Shown here: positions 47,011 to 55,857 of the stretch, in pieces | How the letters are laid out: each line of letters begins with the position of its first letter | How positions within the stretch are numbered: the stretch's first letter is position 1 | Origin: Adhaeribacter pallidiroseus | GTDB lineage: Bacteria; Bacteroidota; Bacteroidia; Cytophagales; Hymenobacteraceae | DNA length: 64,000 nucleotides | Direction of reading: 5' to 3' | Assembly (NCBI RefSeq): GCF_003340495.1 | Contig: NZ_QASA01000001.1 | Coordinates: 496,001-560,000 of the forward strand | Program-made: the position numbers and the translations under genes | Notes under the pieces: model-generated | Seen by the model: only the letters and a program-made list of their open reading frames with translations | Database searches by the model: none | Told to the model about the DNA's origin: nothing

Positions 47011-47475
47011 ACTTAATTAACCCATTTTATTAAAAGCCCGGCTATGCAATAGCCGGGCTTTTTTATGCCTACACTATGATGCTTGAAGAGGTGAAATTTT
47101 TAAAAATTTAAAAATTCTGCTGATTGAAAGGCGTTTAAATCAGAGCTTATTTCAGTTTTGAAGGTTATATAGAGCTATCCCCCTCAAAATCTAGCAGCCA
47201 ATCAGATGCTATTTTCCTGCGCGTTAATTAATTCTATGCGGCAGTTCCGTTGTACTTAAAGATCAACCAGCTGGTAATCTGCTCAGAAGTTAATAATTGC
47301 TTAATTCCAAAGTAACACTCCGATAATACTGACTTTACAACTTTGTGTAAATCTTAATTATCTCTGCTAAACTATAAATGCCGAGCGGAGAAGTTACAAA
47401 AAACAGAAAAATTTAAAAAAACAAGCCTTTGTAGCCTGCCTTTCTTCCTAGAGCCTATTCTTTATTTTATTATAT
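47011..47475. promoter_or_regulatory. terminator and promoter region upstream of the TonB receptor gene
   Basis: Begins with the nuclease terminator (47032-47062). The rest is AT-rich, with repeated AAATTTTTAAAAATTTAAAAATT at about 47096-47116 and an inverted repeat TTTACA-ACTTTG-TGTAAA around 47335-47353 that may be an operator for the receptor gene. No gene seen. Confidence 0.45.
47032..47062 (+). terminator. intrinsic terminator after the extracellular nuclease gene
   Basis: A perfect 13-bp stem AAAAGCCCGGCTA with TAGCCGGGCTTTT, 5-base loop TGCAA, followed by further Ts. Confidence 0.95.
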
Positions 47476-50409
47476 ATGAAACACTTGTACCCTGCATTGC
47501 CTAATACTTTTTTTAAAAAAATTACCTTCGTCTTGTTTCTGCTTGCCTGCTGCGCCCAGCATAGTTTCGGGCAAGCCGCAGTGGGGATGATTACCGGTAA
47601 AATCCGGGATAAACAAACCGGCGATTTCTTGGTAGGCGCTACCATCGTTATTAAAGGAACCTCCATTGGTGCCAACACCGATATAGAAGGAGCTTTTCGG
47701 GTAACCAACGTGCCCGTGGGGAGCCACACCTTAGTCATTTCTTACCTGGGTTTTACCAACCAGGAAGTACCCGTTACCGTGCAAGGCCCCACCATTTTGC
47801 CGGATGTGCAATTAGAAACGAATAATGCGGCGCTCGGCGAAGTTTTAATTACCGGCTTGCGCCGCAGCCAATTGCAAAGTATCAGCCAGAAACGCGAAGG
47901 CTTAGGGATTAAAGAAGTAATTACCGCCAGCGAATCAGGTCGTTTGCCCGATATAAACGTGGCCGAAGCGACGCAACGGGTTTCCGGGGTCTCTATCGAA
48001 ACCAATCGCGGCGAAGGGCAGTTTGTGTCAATTCGCGGTATTCAGCCTTCGTTAAATAACGTTACGCTGAATAATACCACTTTAGCTTCTACCACTGATA
48101 GCCGGGCTACGGCCCTGGATTTAATGCCCACCGAAGTTATTTCGAGCATCGAAATTATTAAAACCACTACTCCCGATATGGAAGGCAACGCCATTGGCGG
48201 TACCGTAAACATTAACACGCTTTCGGCTTTTTCCAAAGACAAACCTTTTGTTACGGCCGCGCTGGACGGTATTTACCAACCGCAACAAGTAGATTTATCG
48301 AACTTTGATAAAACCAAAATGCCTTTCCGGGCCGCGGTTACGGCGGGGCAACGTTTCGGTAAAAAGCAAAACTTTGGCGCGGTGGTTTCGGCCAACTTTT
48401 TCCGCCGCGATTTCAGCGCTTCCATGCTGGACCCCGATGGTTGGGAATGGAACAAATACTTTTACCCGAACGAGATTGAGTTACAAATTGAAGACATCGA
48501 ACGGGATCGTTTAGGCTTATCCGCCGATTTTGAATTCCGGCCCACCGATAAAAATTCTATATATTTTAAAACGCTGTATACCCACACCAACGAAATTCAG
48601 AAAAACTCGGAATTTGAGCTAACCATGCAAATTGGTGACGCGCTACCTTTAGAACAAACGCCATACACCGGCCGCTTTGCCCGCGGTTCCGGAGAATTAG
48701 ACCAGGCGTATACCGATCAAAAAGAAAATTTATACAGTTATACTTTGGGTACCCGCAACCGTTTCGGCCGCTTATCCACGAATGTGTACGGTACCTTTTC
48801 CCGGGCTTTTACCAGCTTAAATAATTTCGATGCTACTTTCGAGAACCCTAAGAGTACCGAGCCGCAACTATCCTTAAAGTATAATACCCAACCGTTTTTC
48901 TTCGAGATTTTGCCGGAAAACCCGGAACTGGCCAGTAATCCCGAAATTTACAAACTGCGCAACCTAAACTTTACCGACGGCATTATCACCGAAAATGTGT
49001 ACGAAGTAAGTGCTGATTTAACCTACGATTTTAAACTGGGCGCTACCCCGGGTTATATCAAGTTCGGTGGCCGCCACCGCGATCGTTCTAAATCCGTGGA
49101 TCAATCCCGGGATGCCTACGATTTAAGTTTTGGCGATGTTACCGCGGAAAACCCGTATTCGCTTACGCCATTTTTACTGCCCACTTTTGAGCCGACTCAG
49201 GGCGGAGCCAGTCCGTTTGTGCACGGCATTGTAAACAAGTTCCGGGATTTTGCCCGGAACCCCGTTAACTTACAAGACCCTACCCGTTTGGTTTATGATC
49301 CGGTGGTTTCCGAAACCGAATCGTATACCAATGATTTAAAAAACAGCGAAACCGTAACGGCCGGATACGTAATGGGTGTGTTAAATTTTGAAAATTTGGC
49401 GTTTATAGCCGGGGCCCGCGTCGAAAGAACGCGTACCGAGTCGAACAACGCCGTGGTTACCTTGGACGATGATGCCGAAGAATTAACCGTGGGCAACTCT
49501 CGATTAGTAAATACCTATACGAACTTCTTGCCGTCGGTGCAGTTAAAATTTAACGTAACCGAAGATTTCCTGATGCGGGCCTCCTGGACCAATACTTTAG
49601 GTCGACCCAATTACGCGGAGTTGTCCGGTACTACCAACTTGTCTTTTGCCGAAACCAGCGATGCGGGGCTTTACGAAGGTAGCTTAGAAATTGCGAACCC
49701 GAATTTAAAACCGTACATCTCCCGCAATTTAGATATCTCGCTGGAGCATTATTTCCCGAAAGGCGGTATTATTGCCGTGGGCGGATTTTACAAGAATATT
49801 TTAAACCAAATTTACACCGTGGAGAATGAGTATAACGATACTTTGTACGCGGGTAAGCAATACGCCGAATTAGAAACTGTACAGGTTCGCAACGCCGATG
49901 CGGCTAAGTTGTACGGCATCGAGTTCTCGTACGACCAAGCTTTTACCTTTTTGCCGAAAGCTTTAAACGGGCTAGGTTTCAGCGCCAACTTTGCCTTAAT
50001 TGGTTCGAAAGTTAATTTACCGAATCGCCCCGGCGAAGATTTGCCGTTGTTCCGGCAAGCCAAAAACGTGTACAACCTGGCCTTGTATTACCAGAAAAAA
50101 GGTTTTGAGTTCCGGGCCGCCAGCAGCCACCGCAGCGCTTTCTTAACCGAAGCCGCCAGTGTTTCCAGTTACGAAGACGCCATAGAGGCCGGCATTGCCG
50201 TTAAAGAGTTTGACCGTTACGACGCTGCCCGCACCACTTACGACTTATCCGGCAGTTACCAGTTTTATAAAAAGCGGCTGAAAATAACCGCGCAATTGCG
50301 TAACCTCACCAACGAACCGGAGCAAGGTTACCAAGGCAATACCAGCCGCTACGACCGCCACGATTTAACTGGCCGTAGCTTCTTTTTAGGCGCTTCTTTT
50401 AACTGGTAA
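47476..50409 (+). CDS. TonB-dependent receptor with N-terminal carboxypeptidase-like domain (not SusC-type)
   Basis: A 977-residue outer-membrane receptor. Signal peptide ends SFGQA. Residues about 36-115 are a carboxypeptidase-regulatory-like domain (GKIRDKQTGDFLVGATIVIK), about 130-245 the plug (GRLPDINVAEATQRVSGVSI, GNAIGGTVNINT), then a beta-barrel ending in FLGASFNW with terminal Trp. The plug is of the type found in receptors of the TonB-Xan-Caul group rather than SusC, and no SusD gene follows. Receptors of this kind are known to lie next to beta-propeller phytase genes, and a phytase is three genes downstream, so the ligand may be a phosphorylated compound such as phytate products; this is an inference from context. 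Confidence 0.9.
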   Translation: MKHLYPALPNTFFKKITFVLFLLACCAQHSFGQAAVGMITGKIRDKQTGDFLVGATIVIKGTSIGANTDIEGAFRVTNVPVGSHTLVISYLGFTNQEVPVTVQGPTILPDVQLETNNAALGEVLITGLRRSQLQSISQKREGLGIKEVITASESGRLPDINVAEATQRVSGVSIETNRGEGQFVSIRGIQPSLNNVTLNNTTLASTTDSRATALDLMPTEVISSIEIIKTTTPDMEGNAIGGTVNINTLSAFSKDKPFVTAALDGIYQPQQVDLSNFDKTKMPFRAAVTAGQRFGKKQNFGAVVSANFFRRDFSASMLDPDGWEWNKYFYPNEIELQIEDIERDRLGLSADFEFRPTDKNSIYFKTLYTHTNEIQKNSEFELTMQIGDALPLEQTPYTGRFARGSGELDQAYTDQKENLYSYTLGTRNRFGRLSTNVYGTFSRAFTSLNNFDATFENPKSTEPQLSLKYNTQPFFFEILPENPELASNPEIYKLRNLNFTDGIITENVYEVSADLTYDFKLGATPGYIKFGGRHRDRSKSVDQSRDAYDLSFGDVTAENPYSLTPFLLPTFEPTQGGASPFVHGIVNKFRDFARNPVNLQDPTRLVYDPVVSETESYTNDLKNSETVTAGYVMGVLNFENLAFIAGARVERTRTESNNAVVTLDDDAEELTVGNSRLVNTYTNFLPSVQLKFNVTEDFLMRASWTNTLGRPNYAELSGTTNLSFAETSDAGLYEGSLEIANPNLKPYISRNLDISLEHYFPKGGIIAVGGFYKNILNQIYTVENEYNDTLYAGKQYAELETVQVRNADAAKLYGIEFSYDQAFTFLPKALNGLGFSANFALIGSKVNLPNRPGEDLPLFRQAKNVYNLALYYQKKGFEFRAASSHRSAFLTEAASVSSYEDAIEAGIAVKEFDRYDAARTTYDLSGSYQFYKKRLKITAQLRNLTNEPEQGYQGNTSRYDRHDLTGRSFFLGASFNW

Positions 50410-50470
50410 GTAAAAATACACAAGACTGATTTGCAGATAATCTGCTGATTTAAAATTATCCATAAAAAGT

Positions 50471-50520
50471 ACCTGCTCTGGTGCCAATCTTCGCAAAGCG
50501 AGACGAGTGCCAGAGTAGGT
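50471..50520. other. intergenic hairpin, receptor to peroxidase
   Basis: An 11-bp stem with one mismatch (ACCTGCTCTGG with CCAGAGTAGGT) and a 28-base loop, 62 bases after the receptor stop codon, without a T tract. It may reduce read-through or stabilise the upstream mRNA. Confidence 0.5.
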
Positions 50521-50693
50521 CTATTAACAAGATACTATTAAACAAGTTGGCTTAATGAGGCTGATTGGCTAAGAAAAAGCGATTAAGCCAATAAGTAGAA
50601 ATTTTTAAATTTTAATGCTGATTACAATCTTAAACTAATTAACTTTCATCTACTTACAGACTGAATTTTTTTAAATTTTTCAAAATTCTATAC

Positions 50694-52535
50694 ATGAAGA
50701 AATTAATTTTTACCCTTTTTACCGGCTGCGTGTTGCTGCTCCTGGGATGGAATTTCCCCGAGAAGAACATAGCAGGGCAGGAGGGTATGGTTAGTTATTT
50801 TCAAAAAGAAGCCAAAAACTTTTCTGCTTCGGCCGTGGCCTTAGAGCAAGCCGTTATAGCCTTGCAGGAAAAAGATCCGACCTCGCTACTTAATGTAAAA
50901 AACGCTTTGGCACAATGCCGGCGTGATTACAAAAAGCTGGAATTTTTCCTGGAATATTTTTTTCCGAGTACTTCCAAAGTTTACAATGCGCCCCCCGTGT
51001 TTGAGGTAGAAGAACCGTTTTTGGAGTTTCAGGAACCCATGGGTTTACAGCAACTAGAGGCTTTGCTTTTTGCCGAAAACCCCTCAACCAACAAAAAAGA
51101 ATTGCTGTTGCAAGCCGAAGCCGTGCGTACTTCGGCCAGCGATTTGCCGGCACTTTTGTATCATTTTAAAGCTACGGATGCCCAAATTCTGGAAGCCTTG
51201 CACCTGGAATTAGTGCGAGTGATTTCGCTATCTATAACGGGCTACGATGCGCCGGAACTAAAAACGGGCATTACAGAAGCGGCGGCTGCTGTTTATTCTA
51301 TTCAGCAAATTTTAAATTTTTACCTGGAACCTGGCCACGCAGAACATAATCAGTTAAAAGCCACTACTACGGCGGCCTTAACTTATTTGCAGGCGCATCC
51401 TGATTTTGACTCTTTTAACCGCTTGCATTTTTTAAAAAATCTGGCTTTGCCCCTGCAAAAACAATTAAGCAGACTGGCTACCGATTTAGGTATAGTCTTA
51501 AACCCGAATTCTGTTTTAAATTACCAGGCCGAAAACTTATTCCGGAAAAATGCTTTACGGGCAGCCGCTTTTTCGGGCCACGATTCGGTACCAACGGCTA
51601 TGGTAGCGTTAGGCGAAAAGCTGTTTTTTGAAAAAAATCTGTCGGGTAACAATACCCGCAGCTGCGCTACCTGCCACAATCCGGAAAATTACTTTACCGA
51701 TAAATTGCCGAAAAGCGTGGCCCTGAACGGACATTCTTTGGTAAAACGCAATGCACCCAGCTTGCTGTACAGCAGTTTGCAGCACAATCAATTCTGGGAC
51801 GGTCGCTCCGAGAGTTTAGTAAACCAGATTCAAACGGTTCTGCAGGATTCTTTAGAGATGAACGGTAATGTTGCGGCTATTGAACAAAATGTAATTCAAA
51901 ACGCAAGGTACCAACCCGCTTTTCGGGCGGCTTTTCCTGAATCACCAAACCCGACTACCCAACACGTAGCCCAGGCCATTGCGGCGTACGTAAGCACCTT
52001 AAATTATTTTAATTCGCCTTTCGATAAATACCTGCAAGGCGACAACCAGGCTTTAACTGCCTCGCAGAAGAATGGTTTTAATTTATTTACCGGTAAAGCC
52101 AAATGTGCCACCTGCCACTTTATGCCGGTATTTAATTCGCTGCTGCCCCCGGATTATAAAATCACCGAATTCGAGGTAATTGGTACTACCGCTTCCGACG
52201 ATTTAAAGCACCCTGTTACGGATAATGATTTAGGTAGGTTTAATAATTATCCGGTAAAGTTTTATAAACAAGCATTTAAAACACCCACGGTGCGCAATGC
52301 CGCCGAAACAGCGCCTTACATGCACAACGGTAGTTTTAAAGATTTAAAATCGGTGGTAGAATTTTACAACCAGGGCGGTGGCCACGGGCTGGGATTAAAG
52401 AACGAATTGCAAACGCTTTCGGCCGAGCCGCTTTACTTAACCGAACAGGAAGCAACGGATATTGTCCAGTTTATTCATGCTTTAACCGACGAATTGCCAA
52501 AAGATAAAAAATTATTTTCCCGCCTAACCCATTAA
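50694..52535 (+). CDS. diheme cytochrome c peroxidase (MauG/CcpA family) with N-terminal imelysin-like helical region
   Basis: A 613-residue periplasmic or membrane-anchored protein (N-terminal hydrophobic segment FTLFTGCVLLLLGW). Residues about 28-235 are helical and resemble the imelysin-like region found fused to peroxidases in Bacteroidota (QCRRDYKKLEFFLEYFFP, then SITGYDAPELKTGI). Residues about 270-605 are the cytochrome c peroxidase domain with two c-heme sites, CATCH at 324-328 and CATCH at 471-475, and the later PYMHNGSF segment with a distal Met/His. It should reduce peroxide or carry out MauG-like oxidation. The stop is one base before the next gene, so it is cotranscribed with the phosphatase gene; its role in a phosphate locus is unclear. 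Confidence 0.9.
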   Translation: MKKLIFTLFTGCVLLLLGWNFPEKNIAGQEGMVSYFQKEAKNFSASAVALEQAVIALQEKDPTSLLNVKNALAQCRRDYKKLEFFLEYFFPSTSKVYNAPPVFEVEEPFLEFQEPMGLQQLEALLFAENPSTNKKELLLQAEAVRTSASDLPALLYHFKATDAQILEALHLELVRVISLSITGYDAPELKTGITEAAAAVYSIQQILNFYLEPGHAEHNQLKATTTAALTYLQAHPDFDSFNRLHFLKNLALPLQKQLSRLATDLGIVLNPNSVLNYQAENLFRKNALRAAAFSGHDSVPTAMVALGEKLFFEKNLSGNNTRSCATCHNPENYFTDKLPKSVALNGHSLVKRNAPSLLYSSLQHNQFWDGRSESLVNQIQTVLQDSLEMNGNVAAIEQNVIQNARYQPAFRAAFPESPNPTTQHVAQAIAAYVSTLNYFNSPFDKYLQGDNQALTASQKNGFNLFTGKAKCATCHFMPVFNSLLPPDYKITEFEVIGTTASDDLKHPVTDNDLGRFNNYPVKFYKQAFKTPTVRNAAETAPYMHNGSFKDLKSVVEFYNQGGGHGLGLKNELQTLSAEPLYLTEQEATDIVQFIHALTDELPKDKKLFSRLTH

Positions 52536-52536
52536 T

Positions 52537-54029
52537 ATGAATACCCGAAATTCTTTACTGATTTCTTTGCTCCTGTTGTTAAACGCGATTGTGCTTTTAA
52601 CCGCTCCCGAAACAAGGGCCCAGACCAAACCGGCTGCTCCGGCCAAAGTCCGGAAACCTGGCTTGCAACCCGACTTAATCCGGGGTCCGTATTTGCAAAT
52701 GGCTACGCCTACCGGCATGACCATCCGGTGGCGCACCAACGCCTACGACCGCAGCCGGGTGATGTACGGCACCAGCCCCGAGCAACTTACCCAGCTGGTA
52801 GATGATTCTACATTGGTAATGGACCACGTGATCCGGCTTGAAAATCTAAAACCTGCTACTAAATATTATTACGCCATCAGCAGTTTTGCCGATACCATTC
52901 AGTGGGGCCAGGATAACTACTTTTACACTTTCCCGGAAGCCGGTAAAAGAGACGTAACCTACCGCATTGCCGCTTTGGGCGACTGCGGCAATAATTCAAT
53001 GAACCAACGCAACGTGCGCGACGAGCTGAACAAGTATTTAGGCAACAACTATTTAAACGCCTGGATTTTGCTGGGCGATAACGCTTACTCCGACGGGACC
53101 GATGCCGAGTTTCAGGCTAAATTTTTTAATATTTACAAAGACGACCTGCTCAAAAATACCCGCTTTACCCATCGCCGGGCAACCACGATTACCACGATTT
53201 AGTTACCGCGGGCAGAAAAGATCAGTACAAAATGGCTTATTTCCAGCAGTTTACCATGCCGCAAAAAGGCGAAGCGGGTGGCGTAGCCTCAAACAGCCAG
53301 GCCTACTATTCCTTCGACTTGGGCAATGTTCATTTTATTTCTTTAGATTCTTACGGTAAGGATGAAAAAGGCATGCGCCTATACGAGCAGCAAAGCGCCC
53401 AGGTAGCATGGCTGAAAAAAGATCTGGAAGCGAACAAAAACAAAGAATGGGTAGTGGCCTACTGGCACCATCCGCCGTACACCAAAGGCTCCCACGACTC
53501 CGATACCGAAGATTTACTGGTAAATATCCGGGAACAATTTAACCAGGTTATTGAAGATTACGGCGTAGACCTGGTACTATGCGGCCACAGCCACGTGTAC
53601 GAAAGATCGCGGTTAATGAAAGGCCACTTTGGTCCGGAAGCTACTTTTAACGCCGAGAAACACAACCTGAGCTCTTCTACCGGCTTATACGACGGCAGTA
53701 AAAATTCTAGTCCTTACATGAAAAGCACTTCGGAAACCCAAGGTACCGTGTACGTGGTAAGCGGATCGGCCGGGCAGTTAGGTGGTGCCAAAGCCACTTA
53801 TCCGCACGATGCCATGTATTATTCCAACAACGAAGTAGGCGGCTCTTTAATGCTGGAAGTTACCGGCAACCAACTGGACGTAAAATGGATCTGCGCCGAT
53901 GGTAAAATCCGGGATAATTTTACGATGATGAAAAACGTGAAAAACAAGGACAAAGCCTCTCTGAAAAAAGACAAGGTTTTAACCCGAAGTAACTCCAACG
54001 AAAAAGAAAAATTAAGCTCGTTACGCTAA
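52537..54029 (+). pseudogene. purple acid phosphatase-like metallophosphoesterase, interrupted by a 1-base frameshift
   Basis: A secreted phosphatase of about 497 residues once the frame is repaired. Signal peptide ends ETRAQ. An N-terminal Fn3-like purple-acid-phosphatase domain (IRGPYLQMATPTGMTIRW) precedes the calcineurin-like core with metal motifs GDCG, GDNAY, GNHDYHD, HHPPY and CGHSHVYERS. The first frame ends at 53202 and the second covers about 53170-54029. The break lies at TTT (53164-53166): one more T gives RFYPSPGNHDYHDL, the expected metal site, so the defect removes an essential motif unless corrected. All other motifs are intact, which favours a sequencing error. Starts one base after the peroxidase stop; a terminator follows 21 bases after the end. 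Confidence 0.9.
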
Positions 54030-54050
54030 AATTTAAAAAATCAAAGAATC

Positions 54051-54083
54051 AAAAGAGACCCAAAGTTTAGGCGGGTCTCTTTT
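54051..54083 (+). terminator. intrinsic terminator after the phosphatase gene
   Basis: A perfect 11-bp stem AAAAGAGACCC with GGGTCTCTTTT around an 11-base loop. Confidence 0.92.
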
Positions 54084-54180
54084 CAGTAATATCTATTTAA
54101 AAAGAGAAGCTCCTGTTGCAAGCATTCGTAATCACTGCTTTTTATCAACCGCTGGTTTCTCTTTTTCTCTTAACTTCTTC

Positions 54181-55293
54181 ATGAAAACCTGTTCTGCTTC
54201 TATTTGTATTGCGCTTATTATTAGTCTTTTATCCTGTAAAAAACAGCAATCGAGCCAACCCGAAGCTAAGTTGCAAGCCGGCGATAAAACGGTGACTACG
54301 GAAACCGTAAAGCCTTTTTTAATTACCGATACCGTACAATTTGATACCGACGATCCGGCCGTGTGGATCAATCCCACGGACCCGGCCCAGAGTTTAGTGA
54401 TTGGCACCGATAAAGAAGCCAACGGCGGTTTGTACGTGTTTAACCTAACGGGCAAAATCATTCCCGAAAAAACTAAAAAACTCCAGCGCCCCGATAATGT
54501 GGATGTGGAATACGGCCTAAGGCTCAACGGCAAACCCACCGATATTGCCGTAACCACCGAACGCCTCACGCATAAACTGCGCATCTACGCGCTCCCGGAC
54601 ATGCAACCGCTCGACAACGGCGGGGTAGAAGTTTTTGCCGGCGAAACCGGGCCGGAATTCCGGTCTTTAATGGGCATTGCTTTGTATAAAAATAAAGCCG
54701 GTAAAATTTACGCGATAGTGGGTCGCAAAAGCGGACCCACCAACGGCACCTACCTTTGGCAATACTTGCTCGAAGATGACGGCCAGGGCCAGGTAAAAGC
54801 TACGCTGGTACGTAAATTGGGGCAATACAGCGGCAAAAAAGAAATTGAAGCCATTGCGGTGGATGATGCTTTGGGCTACGTGTATTATTCGGATGAAGGC
54901 GTTGGCGTCCGGAAATACTACGCCGATCCGGAAAAGGGGAATCAGGAATTAGCTTTATTTGCCACCACCGGTTTTACCGAGGACCACGAAGGCATTTCCA
55001 TCTACCAGTTAACCGATAGTACCGGGTACATTTTAGTATCGGACCAGCAAGCCAACCAGTTTCACATTTTCCCCCGCGAAGGTTCCGCCAGCAACCCGCA
55101 CCAGCATTCCTTGATAAAAGTAATAAAAGTAGCTACCAAAGAGAGCGACGGTTCCGAAACCGTGTCGGTACCCTTAAATGCTTATTTTAAACACGGCTTA
55201 TTCATTGCCATGAGCGCCGATAAAACCTTCCAGTTCTACCGCTGGGAAGACATCGCCGGCAAAGATTTGCAGAAAATCAACGTTACAGAATAA
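54181..55293 (+). CDS. beta-propeller phytase (3-phytase type) lipoprotein
   Basis: A 370-residue predicted lipoprotein (lipobox LLSC, Cys near residue 19). The body matches beta-propeller phytases: DTDDPAVWINPTDPAQSLVI, GTDKEANGGLYVFNLTG, NVDVEYGLRLNG, a Glu-rich calcium site in KKEIEAIAVDDALGYVYYS and YSDEGVGVRKY, and the late EDHEGISIYQLTD. These enzymes remove phosphates from phytate in a calcium-dependent manner. Length is close to the family norm (about 350-380 residues). It has its own promoter region after a terminator and sits among other phosphatases, a nuclease and an organophosphate transporter, which supports a phosphate-scavenging role. Surface or periplasmic location is inferred. 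Confidence 0.93.
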   Translation: MKTCSASICIALIISLLSCKKQQSSQPEAKLQAGDKTVTTETVKPFLITDTVQFDTDDPAVWINPTDPAQSLVIGTDKEANGGLYVFNLTGKIIPEKTKKLQRPDNVDVEYGLRLNGKPTDIAVTTERLTHKLRIYALPDMQPLDNGGVEVFAGETGPEFRSLMGIALYKNKAGKIYAIVGRKSGPTNGTYLWQYLLEDDGQGQVKATLVRKLGQYSGKKEIEAIAVDDALGYVYYSDEGVGVRKYYADPEKGNQELALFATTGFTEDHEGISIYQLTDSTGYILVSDQQANQFHIFPREGSASNPHQHSLIKVIKVATKESDGSETVSVPLNAYFKHGLFIAMSADKTFQFYRWEDIAGKDLQKINVTE

Positions 55294-55415
55294 AGTGGTT
55301 TCTTGAATTTAGTCAAGAAACAGAAAGCTGGCAAATTTTTAAATTTCTATCTTTTTTACTCCTCTAGTAAGTCATTTTCTTGGAGCTGATGCCAACTTTT
55401 AGGTTGAGTGATTTA

Positions 55416-55460
55416 CCCCTCCGCCTGCGGCACCTCCCCTAAAAACAGGGGAGGAGATGC
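55416..55460. repeat. REP-like intergenic palindromic repeat
   Basis: ACCCCTCCGCCTGCGGCACC leads into a perfect palindrome CCTCCCCT-AAAAAC-AGGGGAGG at 55433-55454. Near-identical CCTCCCC...GGGGAGG units are, to my knowledge, dispersed in intergenic DNA of many Bacteroidota, so this is probably one copy of a family; only one copy is visible in the window. It also could act as a terminator for the phytase gene. Confidence 0.6.
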
Positions 55461-55638
55461 AGCAGTTGGTTCCTTTTTCATCTCCTCTCAACCGCGGATT
55501 TACTTCCTTAACTTTCCATTTCATATAGATAATTAATAAGAAATTGGTGTAGCAAGGCACAGAAGTAAACCCACGCTATATAGACTCTGCATTCTTACAA
55601 TGTGTACCTGAAAAGCTGAAGCTACAAGCAGATGACAT

Positions 55639-55736
55639 CAGTTTGGCTGTGGAGCACCTGCCAGGGTTCCGGTGCCGCAGGCATTCCGCAGCGGAGCGAG
55701 GAAAGGAAGGCTGGCGAGTGCGGAAGAGCCAAACTG
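55639..55736. repeat. GC-rich block bounded by 10-bp inverted repeats
   Basis: CAGTTTGGCT at 55639-55648 and its reverse complement AGCCAAACTG at 55727-55736 enclose 78 GC-rich bases that include a small hairpin (GCACC/GGTGC) and a CCGCAGGCATTCCGCAGCGG near-repeat. It could be a small non-autonomous element or a structured RNA; neither is proven. Confidence 0.4.
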
Positions 55737-55857
55737 GGCCCGCCGGCCATGAGGCAAAACTTGAAGTTAGCAAGCTAGATAGCACCAGAGCCTGGAGACT
55801 TGAAAAGGCTCCAAAGATAAAATTTCACAAATTCAATCTTATGTAGACCGGGTTATT

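Larger units (their letters stand above)
55294..55857. other. intergenic region with dispersed-repeat-like and GC-rich structured DNA
   Basis: About 560 bases between the convergent phytase and phosphodiesterase genes. It contains a REP-like palindrome (55433-55454) and a block at 55639-55736 that is much more GC-rich than its surroundings and bounded by inverted repeats; both are listed separately. A short open frame on the plus strand (55643-55846) crosses the GC-rich block but has no recognisable protein features. Confidence 0.55.

Noticed and set aside
55643-55846. Small protein on the plus strand across the GC-rich block
   Set aside because: Composition is driven by the GC-rich repeat-like DNA, no domain, signal peptide or ribosome-binding site is seen.
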